35,723 nucleotides of DNA from an uncultured Bacteroidia bacterium (GCA_902778855.1 CACYZM010000023.1:1-35723), one strand, 5' to 3'. Positions 25,735-35,130 are shown, counted from the stretch's first letter. Notes: generated by a model not told the origin, from the letters alone. Numbers and translations are program-made.

Positions 25735-27150
25735 ATGAGCTTCATCAACGACAATTTCATGCTGCAGAGTGATACGGCGCGCGCGCTGTATCACTCCCAC
25801 GCAGCCAAGATGCCCATCATCGACTACCACTGCCACCTGGTGCCGCAGCAGATCGCCGAGAACATCCAGTTCCGCGACATCACGCAGCTCTGGCTGGTGG
25901 ACGGCCACTACGGCGACCACTACAAGTGGCGTGCGATGCGGGCCAACGGCGTCTCGGAAGACTATCTCACAGGCGGTACCAAAACCGCCTGGGAGACCTT
26001 CGAGAAATGGGCCGAGACCGTGCCCTACACGATGCGCAACCCGCTCTACCACTGGACGCACCTCGAGCTGAGCCGCGTGTTCGGCATCGACAAGCTCCTG
26101 TGCCCCGCGACGGCGCGCGAGATCTTCGAGGAGTGCAACGCCAAACTCGCTACGCCCGAGTTCCGCGGCCAGGCGCTCATCCGCAAGTTCAATGTCGAGG
26201 TGGTGTGCACCACCGACGATCCGGCCGACGACCTCCGCTGGCACAAGATGATCGCCGCCCATCCGTTCGGCACCCGCGTCATCCCGGCGTGGCGTCCCGA
26301 CAAGGCGATGGCCATCGAGAATCCGAAGGCCTACAAGGCTTATCTGAAGCAGCTGGGCGAAGCCGCCGATATGGAAATCGACTCCTACGCCGACCTGCAG
26401 GAAGCCCTGAAGAAGCGTCACGACTACTTTGCCGCCAACGGCTGCAAGCTCTCCGACCACGGTCTGGAGAACTTCTACGCCGCCGACTACAAGGAGATCG
26501 AGATCGAACTCATCTTCAAGAAAGTGCTGATGGGCATCGCGCCCAACCCGCGCGAGCTCGAGAAGTTCCGCAGCGCCTTCCTCTACGACCAGGCCGTCAT
26601 GGACGCCGAGGCCGGGTGGGCGCAGCAGTTCCACATCGGCGCCATCCGCAACAACAACTCGAAGATGTTCGACCTCATCGGCCCCGACACGGGCTATGAC
26701 GCCATCCACGACCAGGACATCGCCGTGGCGGGCCACCGCTTCTTCGACCGCCTCACCGCGGCCGGCAAGCTGGCCAAGACCATCCTCTACTGCCTCAATC
26801 CCAAGGACAACGCAGTGATGATGACCATGGCGTACACCTTCAACGACGGTACGGTTCCGGGCAAGATGCAGTTCGGCTCCGGCTGGTGGTTCCTCGACCA
26901 GGAGGTCGGCATGCGCCGCCAGATGGATTCGCTCTCCGCACTCGGCCTGTTCAGCCGCTTCGTCGGCATGCTCACCGATTCCCGCAGCTTCATCAGCTAC
27001 CCGCGTCACGAGTACTTCCGCCGCATCCTCTGCGACGTGCTCGGCCACGACGTGGAATCCGGCCGCCTGCCCGCGTCCGAACTCGACTTCATCGGCCAGA
27101 TGGTCGAGGACATCTCCTACAACAACGCGAAGAATTATTTCAACTTCTAA
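25735..27150 (+). CDS. uxaC: Uronate isomerase (glucuronate/galacturonate isomerase)
   Basis: 471 residues, matching the E. coli enzyme (470). The start at 25735 is chosen over 25702 because it gives the family's normal N-terminus (MSFINDNFMLQSDTARALYH) and has GGAG eight bases upstream; the earlier ATG lies inside the preceding gene. The metal-binding DYHCHL (His32, His34) is present, as are WLVDGHYGDHYKWRAMRANG and, later, TDDPADDLRWH and SGWWFLDQEVGMRRQMD. It converts D-galacturonate to D-tagaturonate (and glucuronate to fructuronate) in the cytoplasm, the first step of the saturated-uronate branch. It starts 13 bases after the giant lipoprotein's stop and is the first cytoplasmic enzyme of the operon. 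Confidence 0.96.
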   Translation: MSFINDNFMLQSDTARALYHSHAAKMPIIDYHCHLVPQQIAENIQFRDITQLWLVDGHYGDHYKWRAMRANGVSEDYLTGGTKTAWETFEKWAETVPYTMRNPLYHWTHLELSRVFGIDKLLCPATAREIFEECNAKLATPEFRGQALIRKFNVEVVCTTDDPADDLRWHKMIAAHPFGTRVIPAWRPDKAMAIENPKAYKAYLKQLGEAADMEIDSYADLQEALKKRHDYFAANGCKLSDHGLENFYAADYKEIEIELIFKKVLMGIAPNPRELEKFRSAFLYDQAVMDAEAGWAQQFHIGAIRNNNSKMFDLIGPDTGYDAIHDQDIAVAGHRFFDRLTAAGKLAKTILYCLNPKDNAVMMTMAYTFNDGTVPGKMQFGSGWWFLDQEVGMRRQMDSLSALGLFSRFVGMLTDSRSFISYPRHEYFRRILCDVLGHDVESGRLPASELDFIGQMVEDISYNNAKNYFNF

Positions 27151-28646
27151 TGGATTACATCAAGATCAATCCTTCCGACAATGTCGCCGTGGCGCTCACC
27201 GACCTCCGGGCCGGTGACGCCGTGGCGGGCGTTGTCCTGCGCACCGACGTCCCCCGCGGTCACAAAATCGTCCTGACCGGTCTCGGGGCAGGGGAGAACG
27301 TCATCAAGTACGGCTTCCCGATCGGCCACGTCACCCGCGCCGTCCAGGCCGGCGAAATGATCGACCACACCTGCATCAAGACCAACCTCGAAGGCCTGCT
27401 CGAATACAGCTACCATCCGGAACTGGCCGCACAGGCCGGTCAGGCCGTCAGCGGCGGCTGGAGCACTTTCCGCGGCTATCGCCGCGGCGACGGACAGGTG
27501 GGTATCCGCAACGAGATCTGGGTCATTCCGACCGTGGGCTGCGTCAACGGCATCTGCGAGCAGATCGTCGCCCGCTTCAAGGCCGAGATGGCCGACCAGA
27601 TCGGCGCTGGCCGAAGTGTCGACGCCGTCGTGGCGTTCCCGCACAACTACGGCTGTTCCCAGCTCGGCGACGACCACCAGAACACGCGGACCGTGCTGGC
27701 CGATATGGTGCACCATCCCAACGCCGGCGGCGTGCTCGTGGTGAGCCTGGGCTGCGAGAACAACCAGCTCGACGCGTTCCGCGAACTCGTGGGCCCGGTC
27801 GACGAATCGCGCGTGCGGATGTTCGTGTGCCAGACGGTGGAGGATGAGATCGAATACGGCCTGCAGCAGCTCCGCGCCATCTACGCGGTCTGCGCGCAGG
27901 ACCGGCGGACCGACGTGCCGGTCTCCGAACTGCGCGTCGGCCTCAAATGCGGCGGCTCGGACGGCCTCTCCGGCATCACGGCCAACCCGCTGCTCGGCGT
28001 CTTCTCCGACTGGGTGGTTGCCCGGGGCGGCACGACGGTCCTGACCGAAGTGCCCGAGATGTTCGGCGCCGAAACCATCCTGATGAACCGTTGCCAGGAC
28101 CGCGCAACCTTCGACAAGACGGTCCGCCTGATCAACGACTTCAAGGATTATTTCATCCGCAACAACCAGCCCGTGTACGAGAATCCCTCGCCGGGCAATA
28201 AGGCCGGCGGCATCTCCACCCTGGAAGAAAAGTCGCTCGGCTGCACGCAGAAATGCGGCGGCAGCCCCGTCCGCGACGTGCTCCGCTACGGCGAGCGCCT
28301 CTCGGTCAAGGGCCTGAACCTCCTCAGCGCGCCCGGCAACGACCTGGTCGCCTCCACGGCCCTGGCGGCCGCGGGCTGCCAGCTCGTGCTTTTCACTACG
28401 GGCCGCGGCACGCCCTTCGGCAGTTTCGTTCCGACGATGAAGATCGCGACCAATACGGCGCTTGCCACCCGCAAGCCCACGTGGATCGACTTCAACGCGG
28501 GCGTCCTGGCCCAGGACGAACCGATGGAAAAGGTGGCCGCCCGCTTCATCGACGCCGTCCTGGCCGTGGCCGGCGGCGAGCCGGTCAACAGCGAAAAGAA
28601 CGGCTTCCGCGAAATCGCCATCTTCAAGACAGGCGTCACCCTTTAA
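27150..28646 (+). CDS. uxaA: Altronate dehydratase
   Basis: 498 residues (E. coli UxaA 495). The ATG overlaps the uxaC stop by one base (TAATG), which fits translational coupling; the longer open frame to 26886 lies inside uxaC. The N-terminal SAF-type domain (about 1-90: INPSDNVAVALTDLRAGD, then HKIVLTGLGAGENVIKYGFP) is followed by the large dehydratase domain with GYRRGDGQVGIRNEIWVIPT and VVAFPHNYGCSQLGDD, KCGGSDGLSGITANP and GCTQKCGGSPVRDVLRYGE. The conserved cysteines fit an iron-dependent enzyme. It removes water from D-altronate to give 2-keto-3-deoxygluconate, the point where both uronate branches join. Confidence 0.96.
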   Translation: MDYIKINPSDNVAVALTDLRAGDAVAGVVLRTDVPRGHKIVLTGLGAGENVIKYGFPIGHVTRAVQAGEMIDHTCIKTNLEGLLEYSYHPELAAQAGQAVSGGWSTFRGYRRGDGQVGIRNEIWVIPTVGCVNGICEQIVARFKAEMADQIGAGRSVDAVVAFPHNYGCSQLGDDHQNTRTVLADMVHHPNAGGVLVVSLGCENNQLDAFRELVGPVDESRVRMFVCQTVEDEIEYGLQQLRAIYAVCAQDRRTDVPVSELRVGLKCGGSDGLSGITANPLLGVFSDWVVARGGTTVLTEVPEMFGAETILMNRCQDRATFDKTVRLINDFKDYFIRNNQPVYENPSPGNKAGGISTLEEKSLGCTQKCGGSPVRDVLRYGERLSVKGLNLLSAPGNDLVASTALAAAGCQLVLFTTGRGTPFGSFVPTMKIATNTALATRKPTWIDFNAGVLAQDEPMEKVAARFIDAVLAVAGGEPVNSEKNGFREIAIFKTGVTL

Positions 28647-28673
28647 TCTGACAATTATTTAATAGCTGCATAT
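28647..28673 (+). promoter_or_regulatory. A/T-rich leader before uxaB
   Basis: This 27-bp gap is the longest within the metabolic half of the operon. It contains CAATTATTTAAT (28652-28663), exactly as before susC. No promoter box is seen. A translation-enhancing or RNA-processing role is possible. Confidence 0.4.
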
Positions 28674-30113
28674 ATGGAAAAACTCAATCGTACCACGGCG
28701 CCCCAGGCGAAAAAGTACACCGAGAAGATCATCCAGTTCGGCGAGGGCAACTTCCTTCGCGCATTCATCGAATGGATCATCTGGAAGACCAACCAGAAGA
28801 CGGACTTCAACGGTTCCGTCGTCGTAGTCCAGCCCATCGAGAAGGGCATGGTCGGCTGGCTCAATGAGCAGGACGGCCTCTATCACCTCAATCTGCAGGG
28901 CCTGCAGAACGGCCAGCCCGTCGACAGCGTCGACCTGATCGACGTTGTCTCCCGCGGCCTGAATCCCTACGAGGATTTCGACGCCTATCTGAAGCTCGCC
29001 GAGCAGCCCGAGATCCGCTTCGTGATCTCCAACACCACCGAGGCGGGCATCGCCTTCGACCCGGCCTGCAAGTTCACCGACAAGCCGGCCTCCTCGTATC
29101 CGGGCAAGCTCACGCAGCTGCTGTACCACCGCTTCGATTATTTCAGCGGCGATATGTCGCGCGGCCTGATCCTCTTCCCGTGCGAGCTGATTTTCGAGAA
29201 CGGCAAGCACCTGAAGGAATGCATTCTCCAGTACATCGACCTGTGGCAGTTGGGCGAGGACTTCCGCAACTGGTTCCTCAACGCCTGCGGCGTCTACAGC
29301 ACGCTTGTCGACCGCATCGTGCCGGGCTATCCCCGCGACACCGCCGAGCAGCTCTGCGAACGCGTGGGCTATAAGGACAACCTCCTCGACAAGGCCGAGA
29401 TCTTCCACCTCTGGGTGATCGAAGCACCGAAGGAGATCGCCGCCGAGTTCCCCGCCGACCAGGCCGGCCTCAACGTGCTCTTCGTGCCTTCCGAGGCGCC
29501 GTACCACGAGCGCAAGGTGACCCTGCTCAACGGCCCGCACACCGTGCTTTCGCCGGTGGGCTACCTGAGCGGCCTCAACACCGTGAAGGAATGCTGCGAA
29601 GACGAGCTCGTGGGCCCGTTCGTGCGCCGCGTGATGTACGAGGAACTCCTGCCGACGCTCAACCTGCCGAAGGAAGAACTCGTGAAATTCGCCGACGACG
29701 TGATGGAGCGTTTCCGCAACCCGTTCGTGAAGCATTTCGTGACGAGCATCATGCTCAACTCCTTCCCGAAATTCAAGACCCGCGACCTGCCGGGCCTGAA
29801 GACCTATCTGGAACGGATGGGCGAACTGCCGAAGGGCATCGTCCTCGGCCTGGCCGCCATCTGCACCTACTACAAGGGCGGCAAGCGCGGCGACGACGAG
29901 ATCGTTCCCAACGACGATCCGAAGATCCTCGAACTGCTGCAGAAACTCTGGGCTACGGGCGACATCGCCACGGTGGCACGGGGCGTCCTTGCGGACGAAT
30001 TCATCTGGGGTGAAGACCTCAACCAGATTCCGGGCCTGACGGCCCTGTTGACCACGGATCTGACGATGATCCATCAGGCCGGCATGCGTGCCGCCATTCA
30101 AAACATCCTGTAG
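28674..30113 (+). CDS. uxaB: Tagaturonate reductase (altronate oxidoreductase)
   Basis: 479 residues (E. coli UxaB 483). The NAD-binding N-terminus reads IIQFGEGNFLRAFIEWII (Gly23, Gly25, Arg29), as in the polyol-specific long-chain dehydrogenases. Further family phrases are FVISNTTEAGIAF, LILFPCELIFENGKHL and, in the C-terminal helical domain, LLNGPHTVLSPVGYLSG and FVTSIMLNSFPKFKTRDLPG. It reduces D-tagaturonate to D-altronate with NADH, linking UxaC to UxaA. It lies 27 bases after uxaA and three bases before the transporter gene. Confidence 0.95.
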   Translation: MEKLNRTTAPQAKKYTEKIIQFGEGNFLRAFIEWIIWKTNQKTDFNGSVVVVQPIEKGMVGWLNEQDGLYHLNLQGLQNGQPVDSVDLIDVVSRGLNPYEDFDAYLKLAEQPEIRFVISNTTEAGIAFDPACKFTDKPASSYPGKLTQLLYHRFDYFSGDMSRGLILFPCELIFENGKHLKECILQYIDLWQLGEDFRNWFLNACGVYSTLVDRIVPGYPRDTAEQLCERVGYKDNLLDKAEIFHLWVIEAPKEIAAEFPADQAGLNVLFVPSEAPYHERKVTLLNGPHTVLSPVGYLSGLNTVKECCEDELVGPFVRRVMYEELLPTLNLPKEELVKFADDVMERFRNPFVKHFVTSIMLNSFPKFKTRDLPGLKTYLERMGELPKGIVLGLAAICTYYKGGKRGDDEIVPNDDPKILELLQKLWATGDIATVARGVLADEFIWGEDLNQIPGLTALLTTDLTMIHQAGMRAAIQNIL

Positions 30114-30116
30114 GCT

Positions 30117-31580
30117 ATGAGTACCCAGCAGAAACTTTTGTCGAACTGGCGCTGGTGGATCTGCTCGCTGCTGTTCGTGGCGACCACGGTCAACTACCTC
30201 GACCGCCAGGTGCTCTCGCTCACCTACGAAGAGTTCATCAAGCCCGAATTCCACTGGATCGACGCCAACTACGGCACCATCACCAGTTTCTTCTCCATCT
30301 TCTACGCCATCTGCTGCCTCTTCGCGGGCAAGTTCGTGGACTGGATGGGCACGAAGAAGGGCTATCTGATCGCCATCGGCGTGTGGTCGGCCGGCGCGTG
30401 CCTCCACGCCGCCTGCGGCTGGGCCACCGCCCACATCCAGGGCCTCGGCTCCGTCGCCGCCCTGCGCGCCGTCGAGAACGGTTCCAATATCGCACTGGCC
30501 GTCTCCACGACATCCGTCTATCTGTTTATGCTTTGCCGCGGCATCCTGGCCCTCGGCGAGGCGGGCAACTTCCCGGCCGCCATCAAGGTGACGGCCGAGT
30601 ATTTCCCGAAGAAAGACCGCGCTTTCGCCACGTCGATCTTCAACGCCGGCGCTTCGGTCGGTGCCCTCGCGGCGCCGCTGCTCATCCCGCCGTTGGCCGT
30701 GAAGTTCGGCTGGGAGATGGCGTTCATCATCATCGGCGGCCTGGGCTTCCTCTGGATGTTCTTCTGGGCCTTTATGTATGAGAAGCCCGAGAAGAGCAAG
30801 CACGTGAATGCGGCCGAGCTCGAATACATCCACCAGGACGACGCCGCCGAAGCGGCCGCCAAGGCGGCGGAAGAGGCGCAGAAAGCCAACGAGAAGGCCA
30901 TCCCGTTCCTCCAGTGCTTCACCTACAAGCAGACCTGGGCGTTCATCGTGGGCAAGTTCTTCACCGACGGCGTGTGGTGGTTCTTCCTGTTCTGGGCGCC
31001 TTCGTACTTCAGCAACCAGTTCCACGCCCCGGCCACTTCGTCGCTGGGCCAGTGGCTCATCTTCACGCTGTATCTCATCGTGACGGTCATCTCGATTTTC
31101 GGCGGCTATCTCCCGAAGATCTTCGTCGACAAGAAGGGGATGAACCCGTACGCCGGCCGTATGCTGGCGATGCTCATCTTCGCGTTCTTCCCGCTGGCCG
31201 CCCTGCTGGCGCAGCCGCTGGGCGTCCGCTTCGACACGCCCTGGTGGCCGGCCATCCTCATCGGTCTGGCCGGCGCGGGCCATCAGGCCTGGAGCGCCAA
31301 CCTCTTCTCGACCGTCGGTGACATGTTCCCCAAGAGCACCATCGCCACGGTAACCGGCATCGGCGCCATGGCCGGCGGTATCGGCTCGATGATCATCCAG
31401 AAGGTGGCGGGCAACCTGTTCACCTATGCCGAGAACGCGGGCGAAGCCTTCCGCTTCCTCGGTTTCACCGGCAAGCCCGCCGGCTACTTCATCATGTTCT
31501 GCTTCTGCGGTCTGGCTTACCTGATCGCCTGGAGCATCATGAAGTCGCTGGTTCCGAAGTATAAACCCATTGAACGGTAA
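30117..31580 (+). CDS. ExuT-like MFS hexuronate transporter
   Basis: 487 residues with about 12 membrane helices. NYLDRQVLSL (26-35) in the first helix is the hallmark of the anion:cation symporter family that includes hexuronate carriers (ExuT). GEAGNFPAAIKVTAEYFPKK and FNAGASVGALAAPLLIPPL are the typical loop 4-5 region. A charged, alanine-rich loop (HQDDAAEAAAKAAEEAQKAN, about 239-258) separates the two halves. The carrier should move galacturonate and unsaturated uronate released in the periplasm into the cytoplasm by proton symport. It is the only inner-membrane sugar carrier seen in the locus, so the system seems to import monomers, not oligomers, across the inner membrane. Confidence 0.9.
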   Translation: MSTQQKLLSNWRWWICSLLFVATTVNYLDRQVLSLTYEEFIKPEFHWIDANYGTITSFFSIFYAICCLFAGKFVDWMGTKKGYLIAIGVWSAGACLHAACGWATAHIQGLGSVAALRAVENGSNIALAVSTTSVYLFMLCRGILALGEAGNFPAAIKVTAEYFPKKDRAFATSIFNAGASVGALAAPLLIPPLAVKFGWEMAFIIIGGLGFLWMFFWAFMYEKPEKSKHVNAAELEYIHQDDAAEAAAKAAEEAQKANEKAIPFLQCFTYKQTWAFIVGKFFTDGVWWFFLFWAPSYFSNQFHAPATSSLGQWLIFTLYLIVTVISIFGGYLPKIFVDKKGMNPYAGRMLAMLIFAFFPLAALLAQPLGVRFDTPWWPAILIGLAGAGHQAWSANLFSTVGDMFPKSTIATVTGIGAMAGGIGSMIIQKVAGNLFTYAENAGEAFRFLGFTGKPAGYFIMFCFCGLAYLIAWSIMKSLVPKYKPIER

Positions 31581-31584
31581 GACG

Positions 31585-32442
31585 ATGAAAAGGCTGTTGG
31601 CTATCGCGTCGCTGCTGCTGGCTCTCGCCGGCTGCCAGACGACGCCGGAGACCCAGGTCATGGCCCGCTTCGTTCCGGAGCGTTCCGATGACTTCGTGTT
31701 TGAGAACAACCTGATCGCCGGCCGTTTTTACGGCGAGGCCCTCGAGGGCAATCCCACTTCGCCGGGCATCGATATCTGGGTGAAACTCCCCGGCCGCCTC
31801 GTGGCGAACGAATGGTACAAGGGCGCGATGGAAGATCCCGACTACTATCACCACGACCACGGCGGCAAGGACTGCTACAAGGTGGCCGTATCGCTGGGCG
31901 GTGGCGCTTCGTCGCCCCTGATCGACGGCACGCTCCGCTATCCCGCCACGAACTTCCGCTCGCACGAAGTGCTGCACGTCGGGGCCGACAAGGCGGTCTT
32001 CGTGCTGCACTATCCGGCCTGGCAGGCCTCCGACGAGGTGACCGTGTCGCTCGACAAGAAGGTCACCGTCGTCCCGGGCAATCATTTCTGCTTCGTGGAA
32101 GATACCTATACCTTCACCGGCGCTGAGACCCTGACCGTCGCCGCCGGCGTGAACCGCCATCCGGCCCAGCAGACGTTGCTGGCGGAGGTCATCGAGCCCG
32201 GCCGCTATGCGCTGTGGGAGAATGCCTCCGACCAGAGCATCGAGCCCGAGGACGGCCAGCTTGGCGTGGCCGTCATCGTCCCCGATGCGACCGCGACCTT
32301 CGTGACCGACGACGGCCTCCACGGCCTGTGCGTGAAGGAGATCCGCAGCGGCGAGCCGTTCTGCTACCGCTTTGGCTCCTGCTGGTCCAAAGGCAATGTG
32401 AAAGATGCCGCAGCCTGGTTTGAATACGTAGAGAAACAGTAA
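31585..32442 (+). CDS. DUF4861-like lipoprotein
   Basis: 285 residues from ATG at 31585, chosen because it starts the lipoprotein signal directly (MKRLLAIASLLLALAGC, lipobox LAGC, Cys17); an upstream start at 31570 overlaps the transporter gene. The body contains FVFENNLIAGRFYGEALEGN, GIDIWVKLPGRLVANEWYK, DYYHHDHGGKDCYKVAVSLG and TVAAGVNRHP. These match the DUF4861 family (PF16153), common in Bacteroidota pectin and rhamnogalacturonan loci but without an established activity. The HHDHGG cluster could bind metal or act in catalysis. It is the only exported protein among the cytoplasmic enzyme genes, between the transporter and KduD, which suggests a periplasmic step handling unsaturated or modified uronates just before import. 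That is inference. The length is shorter than many relatives (about 400). Confidence 0.75.
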   Translation: MKRLLAIASLLLALAGCQTTPETQVMARFVPERSDDFVFENNLIAGRFYGEALEGNPTSPGIDIWVKLPGRLVANEWYKGAMEDPDYYHHDHGGKDCYKVAVSLGGGASSPLIDGTLRYPATNFRSHEVLHVGADKAVFVLHYPAWQASDEVTVSLDKKVTVVPGNHFCFVEDTYTFTGAETLTVAAGVNRHPAQQTLLAEVIEPGRYALWENASDQSIEPEDGQLGVAVIVPDATATFVTDDGLHGLCVKEIRSGEPFCYRFGSCWSKGNVKDAAAWFEYVEKQ

Positions 32443-33242
32443 TGAAAACGCTCTTTTCCCTCGAAGGCAGGAATGCCTGGATCACCGGCGCCGCCTACGG
32501 CATCGGCTTCGCCATCGCGAAGGCGTTCGTAGAGGCCGGTGTCGACAACATCATCTTCAACACCAGCAACGAGGCCTCGATGCAGAAAGGCCTCGAGGCC
32601 TACCGCGAAGCCGGGATCAAGAACGTCCACGGCTATGTGTGTGACGTGACCGACGAAGTGGCCGTGAAGGCGCTCGTGGAGCGCATCCACGCCGAGGTCG
32701 GGCCGATCCACATCCTGGTCAACAACGCCGGCATCATCAAGCGCATCCCGATGCACGAGATGTCGCGCGAAGAGTTCCAGCGGGTCATCGACATCGACCT
32801 CGTGGGTCCGTACATTTGCTCCGCCGCCGTGGTGCCCGAGATGATGGAGCGCCGCGAAGGCAAGATCATCAACATCTGCTCGATGATGAGCGAGCTCGGC
32901 CGCGAGACCGTCTCGGCCTACGCCGCGGCCAAGGGCGGCCTGAAGATGCTCACGCGCAACATCTGCTCGGAGTACGGCGGCTACAACATCCAGTGCAACG
33001 GCCTGGGCCCCGGCTACATCGCCACGCCCCAGACCGCGCCGCTGCGCGAGCCGCAGCCCGACGGCAGCCGCCATCCGTTCGACAGTTTCATCTGCGCCAA
33101 GACGCCCGCCGGCCGCTGGCTCGACCCCGATGAACTCGGCGGTCCCGCCGTGTTCCTGGCTTCGCACGCCTCCGACGCCGTCAACGGCCACATCCTCTAC
33201 GTCGACGGCGGTATCCTGGCTTATATTGGCAAACAACCGTAA
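32442..33242 (+). CDS. kduD: 2-dehydro-3-deoxy-D-gluconate 5-dehydrogenase (SDR family)
   Basis: 266 residues, starting one base inside the previous stop (TAATG). A classical short-chain dehydrogenase: TGAAYGIG (15-22) binds the cofactor, NNAG follows the fourth strand, and Tyr160/Lys164 in YAAAK are the catalytic pair. CNGLGPGYIATPQTAPLRE and HPFDSFICAKTPAGRWLDPDE are typical of KduD and gluconate 5-dehydrogenases. In this context, next to kduI, KduD is the best call: it reduces 2,5-diketo-3-deoxygluconate to 2-keto-3-deoxygluconate, the last step of the unsaturated-uronate branch. Confidence 0.92.
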   Translation: MKTLFSLEGRNAWITGAAYGIGFAIAKAFVEAGVDNIIFNTSNEASMQKGLEAYREAGIKNVHGYVCDVTDEVAVKALVERIHAEVGPIHILVNNAGIIKRIPMHEMSREEFQRVIDIDLVGPYICSAAVVPEMMERREGKIINICSMMSELGRETVSAYAAAKGGLKMLTRNICSEYGGYNIQCNGLGPGYIATPQTAPLREPQPDGSRHPFDSFICAKTPAGRWLDPDELGGPAVFLASHASDAVNGHILYVDGGILAYIGKQP

Positions 33243-33248
33243 TACGCT

Positions 33249-34091
33249 ATGAAGATCAATTGTGAAGTTCGTTACGCCTCGCATCAGGACGATGCGAAAC
33301 ACTATGATACCGCCACGCTGCGGAAGCACTACCTGGTGGAGCGGGTGATGGTCCCCGATGAGATCAATATGGTCTATTCGATGTTCGACCGCATCATCGC
33401 CGGCGGCGCCGTGCCCGTGAAGGAAGACCTGCTGCTCAGCGCGCCGGAAATCCTCCGCGCCGACTATTTCACCCAGCGCCGCGAGCTGGGCATCATCAAT
33501 GTCGGCGGCACGGGCATCGTGAAGGTAGGGGAGCAGGAATATACCATCCCCTTCAAGGAGGCCCTCTACGTGGGCCGTGGCGACCGCCACGTCACGTTCA
33601 AGAGCGTCGATCCCGAACATCCCGCGCACTTCTACTTCTGCTCCGCCACCGCGCACCGCGAGACGGGCGTCAAGCAGGTGTCGAAGAAAGACGCCGTGGT
33701 GATGCACTGCGGCTCGCTCGAAGAGAGCAACGAGCGGACGATCAACCGCCTGCTCGTGAAGGAAGTCGTGCCGTGCTGCCAGCTGCAGATGGGTATGACC
33801 GAACTCGCGCCGGGCAGCACCTGGAATACGATGCCGGCCCACACCCACGACCGCCGCATGGAGGTGTATTTCTATTTCGAAGTTCCCGACGACGCGGCCG
33901 TCTGCCACTTTATGGGCGAGCCGCAGGAGACGCGGCACCTCTGGATGCACAACGAACAGGCGGTCATTTCGCCGCAGTGGAGCATCCACAGCGCCTGTGC
34001 GACCCGCAACTACACCTTCATCTGGGGTATGTGCGGCGAGAACGACGACTACAACGATATGGACTGGTGTGCAACAAAAGATTTACGATAA
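33249..34091 (+). CDS. kduI: 5-keto-4-deoxyuronate isomerase
   Basis: 280 residues (E. coli KduI 278). Cupin-type enzyme with the zinc ligands His198, His200 and Glu205 in HTHDRRMEVYFYFEVPD. Other family phrases are VERVMVPDEINMVYSMFDRI, INVGGTGIVKVGEQEY and the C-terminal WGMCGENDDYNDMDW. It isomerises 5-keto-4-deoxyuronate, formed spontaneously from the unsaturated sugar that GH105 releases, to 2,5-diketo-3-deoxygluconate. It lies six bases after kduD and one base before kdgK. Confidence 0.97.
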   Translation: MKINCEVRYASHQDDAKHYDTATLRKHYLVERVMVPDEINMVYSMFDRIIAGGAVPVKEDLLLSAPEILRADYFTQRRELGIINVGGTGIVKVGEQEYTIPFKEALYVGRGDRHVTFKSVDPEHPAHFYFCSATAHRETGVKQVSKKDAVVMHCGSLEESNERTINRLLVKEVVPCCQLQMGMTELAPGSTWNTMPAHTHDRRMEVYFYFEVPDDAAVCHFMGEPQETRHLWMHNEQAVISPQWSIHSACATRNYTFIWGMCGENDDYNDMDWCATKDLR

Positions 34092-34092
34092 T

Positions 34093-35130
34093 ATGGCAAA
34101 AGTTGTGACTTTCGGCGAAGTGATGCTTCGCCTTTCCACGCCGGGGTATCTGCGCTTCGCGCAGGCCCGGCAGTTCGACGCCACCTTCGGCGGCGGCGAG
34201 GCCAATGTGGCCGTGTCGCTGGCCAACTACGGCGTCGATGCGCATTTCGTGACGCGCATGCCCAAGAACGACATCGCCGATATGTGTCTGGCCGAACTCC
34301 GCGGTCTGGGGGTGAACCTCGACGGCGTGGTGTACGGCGGCGACCGCGTGGGCATCTATTATCTCGAGACCGGGGCCGTGGCCCGCGGCAGCAAGGTCGT
34401 TTACGACCGCGCGAATTCCGCCATCGCCGAGATCAAGCCCGGCATGGTGGACTGGCACAAGGTCCTCTCCGGCGCCGACTGGTTCCACTGGACCGGCATC
34501 ACGCCGGCCCTGAGCCAGGGTGCGGCCGACGCCTGCCTCGAGGCCATCCAGGTGGCCAATGAGCTTGGCGTGAAAGTATCCTGCGACCTGAACTATCGCA
34601 AGAAGCTCTGGAAGTACGGCAAGTCCGCTTCCGAGGTGATGCCCGCCCTTGTGGCCGGCTGCGACCTGATTCTCGGCAACGAGGAAGACGCGGAGAAGGA
34701 ATTCGGCATCAAGCCCGAAGGCTTCGACGCCGAGAAGACGGGCGGCGAGATCGACCAGTCCCGGTTCGAAAGCGTCTGCCAGCAGCTGATGAAGATGTTC
34801 CCGCGCTGCAAGAAGGTGGCCGTTACGCTCCGCGGTTCGATCAACGCGAACCACAACACCTGGGGCGGCGTGCTCTACGACGGCAAGACGCTCTGGCAGA
34901 GCCGTCGCTACGACATCACCCACATCGTCGACCGCGTCGGCGGCGGCGACTCCTTTATGGGCGGCCTGCTCTATGGTCTGATCGCTTACGATACCGATCA
35001 GGAAGCCATTGAATTCGCCGCCGCGGCCTCGTGCCTCAAACACACCATCATCGGCGACTACAACCGCGTCACCGTGGCTGAGGTCGAAGGTCTCATCAAA
35101 GGCGGCGGAAGCGGCCGCGTGTCCCGCTAA
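34093..35130 (+). CDS. kdgK: 2-keto-3-deoxygluconate kinase (PfkB family)
   Basis: 345 residues from ATG at 34093, one base after the kduI stop; an in-frame upstream extension to 33997 lies inside kduI. The N-terminus VVTFGEVMLRLSTPGYLRF and FGGGEANVAVSLANYG are the PfkB substrate-binding entry. The second PfkB signature near residue 281 reads DRVGGGDSFMGG, with Asp286 the catalytic base. It phosphorylates 2-keto-3-deoxygluconate, where the Uxa and Kdu branches meet, to KDPG. The position directly before the aldolase gene supports this over other sugar kinases. Length and pattern are normal. Confidence 0.93.
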   Translation: MAKVVTFGEVMLRLSTPGYLRFAQARQFDATFGGGEANVAVSLANYGVDAHFVTRMPKNDIADMCLAELRGLGVNLDGVVYGGDRVGIYYLETGAVARGSKVVYDRANSAIAEIKPGMVDWHKVLSGADWFHWTGITPALSQGAADACLEAIQVANELGVKVSCDLNYRKKLWKYGKSASEVMPALVAGCDLILGNEEDAEKEFGIKPEGFDAEKTGGEIDQSRFESVCQQLMKMFPRCKKVAVTLRGSINANHNTWGGVLYDGKTLWQSRRYDITHIVDRVGGGDSFMGGLLYGLIAYDTDQEAIEFAAAASCLKHTIIGDYNRVTVAEVEGLIKGGGSGRVSR

